Of a stretch of DNA of 64,000 nt, positions 19,406 to 41,729 are shown one piece after another. A program made the translations under genes and the position numbers. The first letter of the stretch is position 1. Each line of letters opens with the position of its first letter. Under the pieces are notes generated by a model, which did no database searches, had not been told where the DNA came from, and saw nothing but the letters and a program-made list of their open reading frames with translations. Source of the DNA: Chimonanthus salicifolius (Eukaryota; Streptophyta; Magnoliopsida; Laurales; Calycanthaceae); the NCBI GenBank assembly GCA_013350335.1, contig CM023536.1, forward strand, positions 6,034,207-6,098,206, in the 5' to 3' direction.

Positions 19406-20190
19406 TCCCTTTCTATTTTTATATTACAGAAAAATATATATTCTATCTTAGGCGCCGCACGACGCCAAGCATTTGTCTGATTCATTACAAATATGTTTCT
19501 CTCACCTTGTTGCGTATCTGAATTGATTGGTACAAAGTCAATTTCTTATTTTCAAGTCATTAATATTTATTTTGACTCTCACCTTGAATTCATCAATTGA
19601 TTAAATAAATTTAAATTAGATCAAATCATTTATAATTTAGGTCAACGTATTGAATTTGAAATTTATTAGTCCAAGGTCAGAAGTAGTTTTTTCTTTATAA
19701 GTTAAGTAGTTAAATTAGAGTTAAGTAGATTTGTTTGTTTATAACATGAAATTTAAAAAAAAATTAACTGATAAATTTTTTAAAACAACCTTATCATTAT
19801 GACTAAAGATAAATTTATCTTTAAAAAATATTTATTTATTGTAAACACATTGCATCATCTGAAGTATTTGTCTTTTTAATATCAAGTTTTTTTTTTTTTT
19901 TTTTCTGTAGTAGAATAATGTGAATTGAGAGCTTGTGAGATTTTCTCTATTCATGCAAGAAAAAATGCTGCGTATATTAATATTTATCTTAAATAAAATA
20001 ATTTATATCTAAATAAAATTTTATAGAAGATACGATGTGCGAGTTATTGTATGGTTGTAACTTTTTTATTTTTCTTTATTTTTAATATTTTGAACTTTTA
20101 TTAAAAAATTTCAACCATTTGCATTGATATTATATTTGATAAGCCTATGAAAAAAAAAAAAAAGATCTTGGCTCACTAGTACAATAATAA

Positions 20191-20880
20191 AAAATCTCAA
20201 GTTTTGAAATATTTCCATAAAAAATCCCTATTTATAATTATAAATGAAGTGTTGAAATCTTTAAAAGATAATATATGTGCTCGGACTTTTACTTAAAGTT
20301 CGTTGAGGTTTATCAGTCTCGTACTTAATTGTTTTGTGTTTAAAAATAGTTAGTTTTAAACGTTCAAATCCAACCTTTCAAACAAAAAATCTTTGTCGAA
20401 ACTCATTTATTTAGATTTGAATTAGACAAATGAATACTTCTTAATGATTACTCGTTCATTTAAAAAAAAAGAAAAAAGGTAAAATGAAAAAAATTAAACA
20501 TCAACAAAATTTAAACTCAGGACACTTATATGAAAAACAAGTATTTTTACTATTAGACTATAATAACTTTTATATCTTATTTAAACTACAAAATAATATA
20601 TATAACAGAAAAAGAACATACAAGCGCTAGTTTTTACTAGCTCTATATAAATGCTCGTAAAACTGTTCCAAAAGTTTCATGTATAGTTGTACTTTTGAAA
20701 AAGAAGTCAATTCTTCTGTGTAAATAGGGACAATTTAGCCTAAAAAATATCTGATTGAGTGTACGAGACACTCTTATTCAATAATTTTTTTTATTAATAC
20801 ATTAATAAAATATCTCAAGTTTGAAATATTTCCATAAAAAATCCCTATTTATAATTATACATGAAGTGTTGAAATCTTTA
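20191..20880. repeat. 72-bp direct repeats about 620 bp apart
   Basis: The sequence around TTTCCATAAAAAATCCCTAT occurs at 20,191-20,262 and 20,810-20,880 with few differences. The interval between is AT-rich and non-coding. Confidence 0.75.
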
Positions 20881-21676
20881 CAGATATTCTTGTTTGTCAG
20901 GAACCTTTACAGATATGCACAAAGATTTCAACAATTCATGTATATCTTCCCGGGCATGAATGGGACAATAAGTATTCAAGAAATAAAAGCTTATCTAATG
21001 ATAAAGCAACGATGACTATAAGTATTAAAAAAAGAAGACTTTAATAGGAAAAAAGTATTCAACCAGAAAGGAGTGTGAAGAGGAGAAAAGCGAAAAAGGA
21101 AGAGATAAGAACGATTGTATGCATGCACCGTCAAACAGGTCATGCTTGGACTTGTGCTGGACGCAGGGTTTTTTTTATTTTATTTTTTTTAAAATTTGGG
21201 ATTTTAGATGCTCGAGATATCAGAGAAAAAAATTCGACCAAGATCTCATCGGTGGAGCCGAATTTTCTACCCCTCTCTGGACGTGGAAAACAGTCCCTCT
21301 GTAGAGGGCAGAGACATGCACACATGGAGTCGCCGCATATGAAATTCAGGGTGGTGTTGGTATTCAGTGTTATGGGAAAGTGGAGGAGGTTCTCTCTTTC
21401 ATACAGCATTTTAGGGGAGTGAAATAGAGAAGTACGGAGATCACACGTAAGACGCCATGTGTGGGTAACAATGCAAAGACATTGGCCACAGAAAGCGAAC
21501 AGGTAGAGTGGGGAAGGAGAAAGATTCCTTCTTCTTAGATTGAGAGGCTAAGAAGAGAGGGGTGTACAAAGGACTTAGGACTTTCAAATGAGTCATTTAT
21601 ATTGTTTACCTGGACGTAAATAGGATTTTGTTCCATGTATTATTCCCAACATGGATCTCATAGATCTTGCTTTTTA
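20881..21676. other. Non-coding stretch in copy A
   Basis: Holds a 115-codon frame (21,075-21,422) that matches no family I recognise, overlaps frames on both strands and lacks signs of a gene. Treated as chance. Confidence 0.35.
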
Positions 21677-21711
21677 TAAGGGTGCAAGTTGGGTCGAGCC
21701 CAACCTGCCAG

Positions 21712-23046
21712 CAGGGCCAACCTTGAGATTTCAAAGGCCCTAGGCGAGTTTTTAAGATGGGGCCTTTATATATTCACAAAAAAAAAAATCATATAATTTT
21801 TTTTTACAATGTGTGAAACTAAATAAAATATCATAATCAAATTTATAACAAAGTATTATTTAAAATTTACTCTTACTTTGAGATGCAAATTTATTAATTA
21901 AATTACTATATTCAAGTTTTTTTAACATTTATTTTTCAATAGCTAAGATAGCTAATTCATTCAGTCTTTCTTATGACATTGTAGACCGAAGATAAGATTT
22001 TATCAGTTTTAAGTTTGAAAAACTTATTTCTGCATAGGTAATTCTAACTAGTATAATCAACATTATTATATAAGCAATTCATATATTTGGAAAACAACAA
22101 TTCAGTCTTTTTTATATAATTTGGCAATTCATTCTTTTGGTACTGCATCTTTTATCATATTCGAGTATGACACTAATGCAAATTCTCATTTAAAAAGAAG
22201 ATATTATTATTATTTTAATTTTACAATTTTTCTGTATTTTTTAAAAAATTAAAAAATAAAAATTATCTTAATTATAATGATTTATACTTGTATATTATTT
22301 CTAATAAAATCTACATTTATCAAATGAATAAAGTTATGTTTTTTCATCTTTTCAAATTTTAAAAGCTTTAAATTATTTTTAATTTAAAATTATCAACTCA
22401 ATATAGATTTCTCTTTCTCTTTATTTAGATGATAAATATATTTTAAAAGATTCTTTATTAATTAAAATTATTTTATTATTATTATTAAACTCAATAAAAT
22501 GAGGATTATAATAATAATTATTATGATTGTTACTATCATTATTTTAATTTTTTAAGAAAGCTACTCTTTAAATTGAGTAGAAAAATTATCAATATCTAAA
22601 TTTTCAATTTTGAGTATTCTAGATTCGAAATAGTTAAAAATAATCAAATGATTTCAAGTAGTATTAATTCAAATTATTGTTATTTTTCATTATTATTATT
22701 AAATAACTTAATAGAAATAAAACAATTTATCAATATATAAATTTTTAATTTTAGTGTTTTAGATTCGAAATAGTTAAAAATAGTCAAATGATTTCAAGTA
22801 GTATTAATTCAAATTATTATTATTTTCATTTATTATTAAATAACTTAATAGAAATAAAAAAATTTATTAACGCAACCAAGATTTGATCCCGGGTCTAGAA
22901 TTCATACGAGAAACTCTAACCATCTGGACAAGAATAAATTTGTGCTTTATTTATACATTATTAACTATTTATCATATAGTAAAGGAGCTTATGGCCCTAC
23001 TTATTTGGGGGCCCTAGGCAACTACCTATAGCCAGGGCCGGGCCTG
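21712..23046 (-). mobile_element. Decayed hAT transposon with 8-bp target duplication
   Basis: Bounded by perfect CCTGCCAG repeats (21,704-21,711 and 23,047-23,054), the hAT length. The ends are CAGGGCCAACCTTGAGA and, on the other strand, CAGGCCCGGCCCTGGC. Minus-strand sequence at 21,900-22,035 encodes a hAT dimerisation remnant (FSNLKLIKSYLRSTMS, stop, ERLNELAILAIEK). A 140-bp tandem duplication lies at about 22,577-22,861. Same family as 14,700-15,820. Confidence 0.85.
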
Positions 23047-23641
23047 CCTGCCAGCCCAACCTAACCCAAAAAATAGTACCTGGGTCTACTCGGATCTAGG
23101 CCCGTGCCCAATTTCAAACTTAAAAATAATGGCCTGATTTGAATTTAAGTTGAGCCTGGGCAGTGTTAGAGTCCAACCCTACCTGAAATCATGAACCCAA
23201 TTTGAACCCAAATTAAACCTGGCCCATTTTATATAATATCAATATATGTTTTTTTTTATATTTACATCATATTATATAATTACATATGCTAAATAATACA
23301 TTATTAATATATAGTGATTTTCATTACTTTGCAGATTTTTTTTGTATGATAGGTGTGATGGGTTTTGTGGCCATGATAATGTTGATTATTTATATCATGA
23401 AAAAGATCCGAAGGCTTATATGGGTCCTAATGTTTTTGTTAAGATCCAAGTTCAAATAATTACAGCTTTTGAATCGTAGTAATTGATTTTTAACTAAATT
23501 GAGTAAGGTTCCGAAGTCCCATACAAGCCCTTATTTTTTTGTTAGGACCTTATTCAAGTTCAAATAATTAGGGTCCATATGGGCCTGGTCTAAGTTTAAG
23601 CCCTATATTTGTAATTCAGGTCCCCACTCAGGTTTACTCAA

Positions 23642-23838
23642 GATCAGGGGTATAAATCTCGGTCGATACGGTACGTGTCTCTCGAACTAGTGAATATCGG
23701 CCGATACGGCCTAAACACTGAAATTTTTAAAAAAAATTAGGAGAGAGAGAGAGATCGGCCGAGATCTCGGCCGATATCCAAGTTACCGAGATATGGCTGA
23801 GACATTGATATCTTGGTAAAAACAATTTTGGACCCCTG
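23642..23838. mobile_element. ATCGGCCGAT palindrome-rich element
   Basis: Begins AGGGGTATAAATCTCGG and ends TTGGACCCCT. Flanks CTCAAGATC and CTCAAAACC agree at 7 of 9. The interior has ATCGGCCGATA and GATCGGCCGAGATCTCGGCC. Confidence 0.6.
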
Positions 23839-23876
23839 CTCAAAACCCGACCCAGCCCGCCTGACTTGCACCCTTA

Positions 23877-25034
23877 GCTTTTGCTTCACTTACACGTCCA
23901 AAGTTTTCGTTGTTGAAAAGGTAGAAATACTTATTCCTTTATGAGTTAAGAGAGACTAAGAAAAATGATTTCAAGCTAGTTATTGTGCGAAGTCCATCCT
24001 TATGACGTTGAGAAATGAAATAAAAAAGAGTTTCTATTACAAAATTATATAAATTCATCTGAGATAGTTTGATCATCCTTACGAGCTTATAGCCTATTAC
24101 CGAATCTAATTCTTTAACAGAAGAAGCATAGATTAGCCATAAGTAAAATACGAGGACGGCTGAAATGGGTTAAGATCACAGTTTAAAAACTCAAAAAAAA
24201 AAAAAAACTCAGCTAAATTCGTCCGAGTCAATTCGAATCAATAAATTTTTTGATAAAAATGTTTGTTAAAATGCTTCAATCAAAATGTTTGTTATCAATG
24301 TTGGATTTAAATATGGGCTTCCCAGTTTTGTTATTATTATTTGTTTTAAGAAATCAAAACATGAACAAGGAGTTTGGTTTTATTAATGTGACACACGTAA
24401 GGACATCAATCAAACAATTCAAGCAAACCAAAGCAAATTTGTTCTTACATACAAGTCCTTTACTTTGAAAAATTTTGAGAAATTCATGCAAGCAAGCCAT
24501 GTCATTGTTAGCTTCAAGAAGTTACGAAGCAAGTTCGATCTTCTCTCTCAAAACTAGTTAGGTTAAAGAGAGGTAACACACGCTTAAAAAAAGTTCCATA
24601 TCTCTCAATTGAGTAGCATGAAATAATAAAGGAAATACAATATGAGACAAAATTATATGAAATAAGAAACTAAGTGTTGCAGTTGCATCATAAGTTCTAC
24701 ACATCTCTTTAAATAAGAAACACAACAACTAACTAATTTCATATCACTATAGCATGCGTAAGTGTAGAAACTCATTGCCACAATATGGGACACCTCGTTA
24801 GCTATGGCTAACAACCATGACACCTAATCCTTTATTGATAATACACCAAATCCCACATCATGAGACTAACCACCCTTATCGTAGATGATAGGGTAGTGGG
24901 ATAATTCACAAAACAAACCATGACTTGTTACATGAGTCAATAATAGTAATTATGCTTAGTTTCAGTTTCAACCGGCATAAGCTACTTGTTTATTTGATTT
25001 TTCTGGCTTAGCAAAGCCTTCCATACACAAGTTT
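23877..25034. other. Region downstream of gene 2
   Basis: Non-coding. 24,250-25,034 aligns with 40,320-41,037 downstream of gene 3, including the polyadenylation signal. The rest, nearest the hAT insertion, is not shared. Confidence 0.55.
24989..24994 (-). terminator. Putative polyadenylation signal of gene 2
   Basis: AATAAA on the minus strand about 41 bases beyond the stop. The same motif at the same distance follows gene 3. Confidence 0.5.
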
Positions 25035-33913
<8,879 letters not shown>

Positions 33914-33990
33914 CTCTCTCTCCCTCTCTCTGCAAACTCCTAAAATGGAATCCTCTTCTCTCTCTCTCTCAAATCACCGTAGGAGCAAAT
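33914..33990 (-). promoter_or_regulatory. GA-repeat 5' leader of gene 2
   Basis: The region just upstream of the gene 2 start is almost pure GA on the coding strand in two runs (near 33,914-33,930 and 33,955-33,974). Plant BBR/BPC proteins bind GA repeats, so a regulatory role is possible but not shown. GA-rich sequence also occurs just inside intron 1 (33,820-33,838). Confidence 0.4.
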
Positions 33991-34028
33991 CTCTCTCTCA
34001 TAAATGGCAGCGGAAGCAAATGGAAACC

Positions 34029-34043
34029 TCTTATAAAATAATA
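34029..34043 (-). promoter_or_regulatory. Putative TATA box of gene 2
   Basis: Minus-strand TTTTATAAGAGG lies about 120 bases upstream of the gene 2 ATG. The predicted leader between is unusually rich in GA dinucleotides. Confidence 0.35.
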
Positions 34044-36780
34044 TTAATAGTCTAATAGACAAGAGGCTGTCAATTTCCATCCAAGAGATGTATTTTTAGT
34101 ACTTAAGCTACATAACTAGGTGGTTGCTCAGTGATTTATTGATATGATGCATATAAAGTTTTATCATTAATTTATCTCATGTATTTTTTACTTTTAAATT
34201 TTTGGAGGGTTTAATAATTGATTTTTAAAATATCAAAATAATTTAGTAGGAATGCAACTTCATATATTGATATGAAGACTGCATAACCCGCACGAGTAGT
34301 TGAGTTTGACTCTTTTTGGACTTATTTGAAACACAATATTTAAAGATAGTTTTGTGTATCCGTGGATTAGTCTCACTTTCAATAAAGGGTTGAGATATCC
34401 ATGTTATCTCAAAAAAATGAGACTTTATATATTCTTTATTTATATGATCTTCTTCAAATTATTTAATATCTTGACTCAAATTAAGTTTAAAATATTATAA
34501 TTTAACTTGTTAATCGCATAAATTACAGTGAGGGATTTGTGAAAAGTCTAGAGTCGGCCCATTTAGAGCTCGATAGCTCACAGATCTAACTCATTTAAGT
34601 TGGATGGGCAAAATAATATTTTATCATAAATATTATTATTAGGTGATTTAATTATTTATTATTATTATATGTTATTTGAAATAATTGAGTGATCAAAGTT
34701 ATGCATTGGTAGTGATTTTAGATGATGAATTTATAGGACCTTTAAGTATATACTTTTGATTTTCAGAAATACTTATAAATGTGATCCTAGAAGATCCCTA
34801 TTTATGAAATAATTATAGAAGTCATAAAATTTCAGAAAAATAACTAGTATTTAATCTGTGTTCTAACCAATTAGTTTATTTAACGGATTTACAAAATAAG
34901 ATTTAAAAATACTTAAATAAACACTGTATTTTTTTATAAAAATCTACCTACATGTCATTTTCACATAGATCGAGCGATTTCAAAAGTGTATTTTTCTCCA
35001 GATTTCAACAATGATTATGATTTTTAAGATCCGACATTTTAGATTAGATGGATTAATTTAATTAAATCATTTTTATATCTAACAAATTAAGATAAGGTTT
35101 TTAGAAATAAAATATTATAATATTATTAAATTACATTATCTTTGAACGCTCACCTTGGAGTTACAAACAAGAGGTGGCAACGTACAAACCTCCTATTGTA
35201 AGTATGTTTAAAAAGAAAACAAAATAACCCAGTTCCTTTCACTCCTGTTCTTTTCATTTTTCATTTTGTCACTTTCATTTCAGTTCCTTTCTTCCCCTCT
35301 TCTTCTCAAAGACATCACCTCACTCTCCTCCAACACCAGTGCCCTCCAACATCAGTAGACCTCTTGCATTTGAGTTGGATTAAAGCCATAGAAATAGATA
35401 ATCCGTGGTCATCCAATTTAATTTTATCATAGGTAATTTTTAATATTTTAATTATTTAGTTATTTTATTTTATAAAATGATAAGAGATATTATTAGAAGT
35501 TGTTTTGAAAATCAATTTTTAATTACTTTAAAGAATAAGATTGATTTTTTTGATTTATAAAGTTTTTAATATCTTTTAAATATGTTAATTAAGTTATTAT
35601 TTTAATTAATGAAGTTTTGACTTATAAATTTCAAATGGATTATTTAAAATTGTTAAGATAATGATTTAAACATTTTGTTTTATTAAGAAAAGATATAGTT
35701 AAGTTGGTTTTCTTATATCTTAGTTTTAAATTAGTAAATTAACAAATTCTAATTTAGTCTTGTTAATAAATTTAAAATTTAATAATGACTTGTATTTTGA
35801 CTATGTTAATGATTGTATAGAGACCCTTTTTCTCAATTAAAAGTGAAACTAACCCTTGTTTGTCCTAGTATACTATATAAATGGCTCGGGTTTTATTTTT
35901 CTTATCTCTTTTTGTTCTTAATTTCATAATGTCTGGCTGATTTCTTATACTGAGGTTGAGGATATAATCTCATTAATGAAATAATTTATTTATTTATTTA
36001 TTTAATTCCAATTATGTGTGTTTGATTATTTATGATTTTGACTTCATCAAATTAATAGATGTTATTTATTTTTACCATCAATGCCATGTATTTTTTGTTA
36101 TTAATATTAATATCTAATTAATTAATGATTGGTTTTAATTGATAAAAGTAAACCTTTTGATTCATTGTTTTCTTTTATTTTAATTTAAATACATTTGATG
36201 CTTAGATTAATACTTCAATCCATTGTCTTTTGAATTAAGATATGATACATTGAATTCTTAGAAATTATATCTTTAAAAGAGAAGGAAAATCTGAATTTTG
36301 AACACCATATTAATGAACTTAAATGTTTAAATCTTTAAAACTGGGAATTAATAAATAAACAATTGGAATATTATGGATTTAATGGTGGTGGAATCCGATA
36401 CCTTAGTAATTTATCTCACTTGATTTAATCTCCATTTTTAGTTGTTTTAATTAATTTTGCAATTTCAATTCAATCATTCTCCTGAAAAATTGTTAACTAG
36501 GTTAAGGTTAAAACATTAGGCATTTTAATTTGTTTTCTCATTCATTCTAAATTAAGTCCCTGTGGGTTCGACCTCGCACTTGCATATCTCTTTACTCCAA
36601 TTTGATTCGTGTGCTTGCGAGTAGTTATAAATTTAAAATTTGGACAATATATGATGCATGTTTATAAAAGGGAAGACATATGGTATATGTTTGAGTCCAC
36701 ATGTAAAGAGCATGTGTGACATTTTTTAAAAAAAATTAGTAACGTTCTGGGCCCACTTCCGGGTCGGGACGTTACACATT
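34040..36780. other. AT-rich, probably retroelement-derived region upstream of gene 2
   Basis: No gene is seen. The string GTCCCTGTGGGTTCGACCTC (36,557) is familiar from plant LTR elements. The right end, minus strand TGTAACGTCCCGACCCGG at about 36,775, resembles a Gypsy LTR start like that at 2,824. Not present in copy B. Confidence 0.4.
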
Positions 36781-38890
36781 ACATTCAACTATAAAGGAGT
36801 AAGAATTATTTAAATGGCGATTTCAATATCAAGTTTCATTGAGAAAATCTCCAAAGAAGTTTTATCATTTTAGAGACTAAATTGTTTTCAGTAGATGTAA
36901 GGAGACTAGGCTACCCATTTTTAATGAGAAGACTATATATTTATTATAGTTTGATGACTATAAGTTAAGTAATATGGATAGACAACTTCATAAATAATAC
37001 TCAAAAGAGAGTCTCTAATCCAATTATCAGGGTCATAGAAATCAAGGGCTTATTGTAATTGACTTTTTAGAGCCTAAAATAAAAATAAAATAACATAATT
37101 AAATGAAGCTCAAATTTTATATAAACACTGTTTTTATCATTTTCCATAATTCCATCAAAAAATACATGAATCATTTTAAAGTTTAAAGAACATACTCTAG
37201 ATAGAGGAGTTTCCCTAGAGTATGTTATTTTTTATTTTTTTTCAATATTGTTGGGTATCCTCATCTCACCACAGAAGTGATATTAATCACTACGGATATA
37301 CAAAACTGCTCGCAAACCTCGTATCTCACCTTAGTTTAAGAGGGGTAAAACTTTATTCAAATGGTATCCACTTGAGCTTTACCAACACTTGTTTTCTTTC
37401 TTCTCACACTTATCTATCATCTCATAATGAACTTCTACTCTAACTTAAAATCATTTCAAATTAATACCGCTACAAAATTGAAAAAATTAAATTCATTTTA
37501 GATTAATCTCAATTTCACTATTAACTTTTTAAATTTGCATAAATAAAATCCACCTTCATATCCTAAAGTTTTCCATTTCTCCTCGTCTATTAAGTTTCTC
37601 ACCTCCAATCTTTCAACCCAAATCATATACAAAAATTCCAATAGCTTCCCTTCCATATGGGATCTCCCACTTGCCGTGTCCCCTAATCTGAAACCTCCTA
37701 ATCCTTTATTTATCAGAGAACCATCATGTTGCAACTCTCTTCTGCTTCGTTATTTTGATAACAATAATCTTTTCTACCTTGGTTGCTTGTATCTAATGAT
37801 ACGGTTCTTGGCTCTCGCTACTGGTAGATTTCTTCTCTATCAGACTCTACCGGCATCTTAACTGGTCTCCATGATTGCCTGTTTCTTCTCTATGAAAGAA
37901 TATTAGAGGTGATCTTATCATCTTATCTCTTATCCCTACATTGAGGGATTTGATTTAATGTGATTACCTTTGTATTTATCTTTGTATTTATCTTTTTATC
38001 TTTGTATTTATCTTTTCCTTATCTGTATACCTCATTTCTTCTATTAATACAAAGGATATACGGGTCTCTCAACACAGATGAGAGAATACAAATTTACTCT
38101 CCATATTCAATTTGACCAAGAATGTCGCCTCTATGCTGATCTGGTATAGCAATATCGATGCTCTGTTTTAGGAGGTTCAAAATTCTTTCAATTGGCGCTT
38201 TTGCACTCATCAAGATGCTCTTTGTATTCTTCTGTCTAAGCTGGACTTATCCATGTCTTGTATTAAACCTATGACGAATAGTCTTCTCAACAGTTTCTCT
38301 GTACCATTACCGAATTGTAATCTCTGTTTTGGTGGGATTCTGGGTGATTAGTGCCCCTAGGGGGAGTTTTTGTACTGTAGACCTCTATCTGTGATCACTT
38401 TTGCATTCCTAGCCCAGGATGTGGGTCGCCTACATTGTGTGAGCTTCTATTGTTTCTTGGCCTAACCCATGCTTCTTTCTTAATTTTGTTTCATTTTGGG
38501 GCCCTTTCTTGGCCTAACCCATGCTTCTTTCTTAATTTTGTTTCATTTTGGGGCCCTTTGTATTGCTTTGTTTGATATATTCTTACCTAACATGAAAAAA
38601 AATGCACCGTTTTTCTAATAAAGGAGAAACTCCCATGTCCCCTTGTACGTGCTCCATGTGGAGCAAGTGAGGTCTTTAAAGGGTGGTGCATGTGGAGCAA
38701 GTGACGTGTATATATTAAATATTCAAACTATTTATTTTATATATAAAACAAAGTTTTTCTAAAAATAATTCTCATGAAACTGTTACGAGAAGTTTAATTT
38801 GTGAGGACAATAGTAGATCTAATGGACTGAATTCCTCCTTTGCACCCACCTATGTCTTTCTGAATTGCACTCGTACCCAACTAGCCATCA
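36781..38890. other. Right part of copy A, non-coding
   Basis: 37,040-37,640 and 38,800-38,890 match copy B. Between them is about 1.1 kb of unshared, T-rich sequence with a 52-bp tandem duplication at 38,456-38,559 (CTTGGCCTAACCCATGC unit). Possibly a retroelement 3' end, not identified. Confidence 0.45.
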
Positions 38891-40019
38891 CATATTAATA
38901 AAAGAAAATATTATAAATAAAAATAAACTTGATGGCGTAACACTACAACACATATTATAAATTTTCATTTTCAAAACAATCTTTTGTTTAAGCAATTTGG
39001 TTTAGAAAATAGAGGGTAGTGATCTTTCCACTGGAGATTTGTATAAATAGATACGGGTTTTAGTGTATTGCCAATTTTACCTTTTGCATGAACAGTAAAA
39101 TCGACTAGTTGAAATTCTCATGAACAGTAAAATCGACTCTCTGAATTTAGTGTTCATGCGAAGGATAAAATTGACAATATACTAAAACTCGTGTAGGGTT
39201 ACATAAAATACCCATGGGAGGATCACTGATTTACCCTTCATTTGAAGGGTAAAATTGATAATAAACTAAAACTCATATTGAATTAGGTAATACTTGTAGA
39301 AGATTTGATATCCGTAAATAAAACAAAATAATCCATATGAGATGTTTTTCTATAATTTAGGTTCTCAAAAAATATAAGTTGTTTCAATCATTTGAATTGT
39401 TTATTTCCATAAAAGTACCTTTCTATTTTTATATTACACAGCAGCGCACGACGCCAAACATTTGTCTGATTCACGACAAATATGTTTCTCTCACCTTGTT
39501 TCCTATCTGAATTGATTGGTACAAAATCAATTTTATTTTCAAGTCATTAATATTTATTTTGACTCTCATCTTGAATTCATCAATTGATTAAATAAATTTA
39601 AATTAGATCAAATCATTTATAATTTAGGTCATCGTATTGAATTTAAAATTTATTTGTCTTAAGGTCAGAAGTAGTATTTTCTTTATAAGGTAGGTGGTTA
39701 AACTAGATTTAAGTCGATTTGTTTGTTCATACTCTGAATTTATTTAAATGAAATTAAAAAAAATAACTGATAATTTTTTTTTTTAAAACAGCCTCACGAT
39801 CATTGTGACTAAAGGTGAATTTCTCTTTAAAAATATTTGTTTATTGTAAATACATTGCACCATCTGAAGTATTTGTCTTTTGAATGTCAAAGGTTTTTTT
39901 CTTTTTCTGTAAGAGAAAAATATTAATTGAGAGCTTGTGAGATTTTCTTTATTCATGCAAGAAACAATGTTGCGTATATTAACATTTATCTTAAATAAAA
40001 TAATTTATATCCCATTTTC

Positions 40020-40197
40020 TTAGGAGATTTCTTAAATCCACATGAAGTAGCGTGAGATCTGCTTCTGATACTACTTGTTACGACTTGAATATGGAATCCA
40101 AAATATTAGCGTGTTAGGTGAGTGACCCAAAATCCTTTATAAATCTCTAGATCTCCCTCTACACTTCTAATGTGTGACTCATTCGCAGCCCCAACAT
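40020..40197 (-). mobile_element. TRIM fragment (one LTR plus primer site)
   Basis: An LTR-like block from TGTTACGACTTG to CCCCAACA resembles those at 25,373 and 41,376. The adjoining minus-strand sequence AAGTAGTATCAGAAGCAG resembles an initiator-tRNA primer site. No second LTR is seen. Confidence 0.55.
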
Positions 40198-40991
40198 CAT
40201 TGCTATTATATTATAATGGTTGCAATGTGGCTACTAATAACTATTCATGTCATTATGATTTTATGCTAAATCATGGTTCAAAATGATTTTTAACTCAATG
40301 ATTAAACTTGACTAGACCGACTTGTGATAAAAATGCTTCAATCAAAATGTTTGTTATCAATGTTGGATTTAAATATGGGCATCCAAGTTTTGTTATTATT
40401 ATTTTTGTAAGATAATCAAAACATGAACAATGAGTTTGGTTTTATTAATGTGACACAAATAAGGACATCAATCAAATAACTCAAGCAAACCAAAGCATAT
40501 TTGTTCTTACGTACAATTCCTTTACTTTGAGAAATTCATGCACTTCAAGAAGTTATATAGCAAGTTCGGTCTTCTCTCTCAAAAGTTGTTAGGTTAGAGA
40601 GAGGTAACACACACTTAAAAAAAATTCCATATCTCTCAATCGAGTAGCATGAAATAATAAAGAAAATACATGAAAAATATGAGAAATTATATAAAATAAG
40701 AAACTAAGTGTTGCAATTGCCTAATAAGTTCTACGCATCTCTTTAAATAAGAAACACAACAACTAACTAATTACACATCACTATAGCCATAACATGGGAC
40801 ACCTCATTAGCTATAACTAACAACCAAGACACTTAATCCTTTATTGATAATACATCAAATCCCACATTATGATACTAACAACCCTTATCGTAGATGATAG
40901 GGTAGTGGGATGATTCACAAAACAAACCGTGACTCCTTACATGACTCAATAATAGTAATTATGCTTAGTTTCAACCGGCATAAGCTAGTTG

Positions 40992-40997
40992 TTTATT
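40992..40997 (-). terminator. Putative polyadenylation signal of gene 3
   Basis: AATAAA on the minus strand about 41 bases beyond the gene 3 stop, conserved from gene 2. Confidence 0.45.
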
Positions 40998-41040
40998 TGA
41001 TTTTTCTGACTTAGCAAAGCCTTCCATACACAAGTTTCTA

Positions 41041-41226
<186 letters not shown>

Positions 41227-41375
41227 CTACAGTAAGAAAATAATTTCAATTCATATAAACACGAAAATTGACACAGCAATGCAAGTTACAAATGTTTAGA
41301 TGCAAGATTTACTTAATCAGAAGAGATTCGTTTGTCTTAATAATAAGATTATTATCTGCTCTACCAAGTATTTAG

Positions 41376-41729
41376 TGTTAGGATTGAGTATCAAATCTAA
41401 AAGATTAGTCTATTAAGTGGAATGATCCAAGTCCAATATACGTTCCTAGATCTCTCCCTTCACAACTAATGTGGGACTCGTTCGGCTATCAAAACAATCC
41501 CCACTCAAACAAGGCTCTCAGGCAAATAGAATGTCGTCGGCCATCCCTTCTAGATAGGAGATCTCCTGAGACCACGTGTAGAAGGTTGACATGTGGCTCT
41601 TATACCATTTGTTAGAACTGGGTATCCAACTCAAAAGACTAGCCTATTAGGTGGAGTGACCTAATTCCAATATAAGTCCCTAGATCTCTCCCTTCACAAC
41701 CAATTTGGGACTCGTTCGGCTGCCCAACA
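41376..41729 (-). mobile_element. TRIM retrotransposon in last intron of gene 3
   Basis: LTRs at 41,376-41,496 and 41,610-41,729 begin TGTTAG and end AACA on the plus strand. Perfect 5-bp flanks TTTAG lie at 41,371-41,375 and 41,730-41,734. A primer-site-like ATGGTATAAGAGCCA and a purine tract GAGTGGGGATTG lie inside, read on the minus strand. Orthologous to 25,373-25,723. Confidence 0.88.

Larger units (their letters stand above)
21677..23876. mobile_element. GGGTTGGG-type element split by nested insertions
   Basis: The outer ends are TAAGGGTGCAAGTTGGGTCG at the left and CCTGACTTGCACCCTTA at the right, inverted repeats of each other. Inside are a hAT element (21,712-23,046) and a palindrome-rich element (23,642-23,838). 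Confidence 0.6.

Noticed and set aside
21075..21422. 115-codon frame in copy A
   Set aside because: Basic, featureless composition, overlapped by open frames on both strands and not conserved in copy B.
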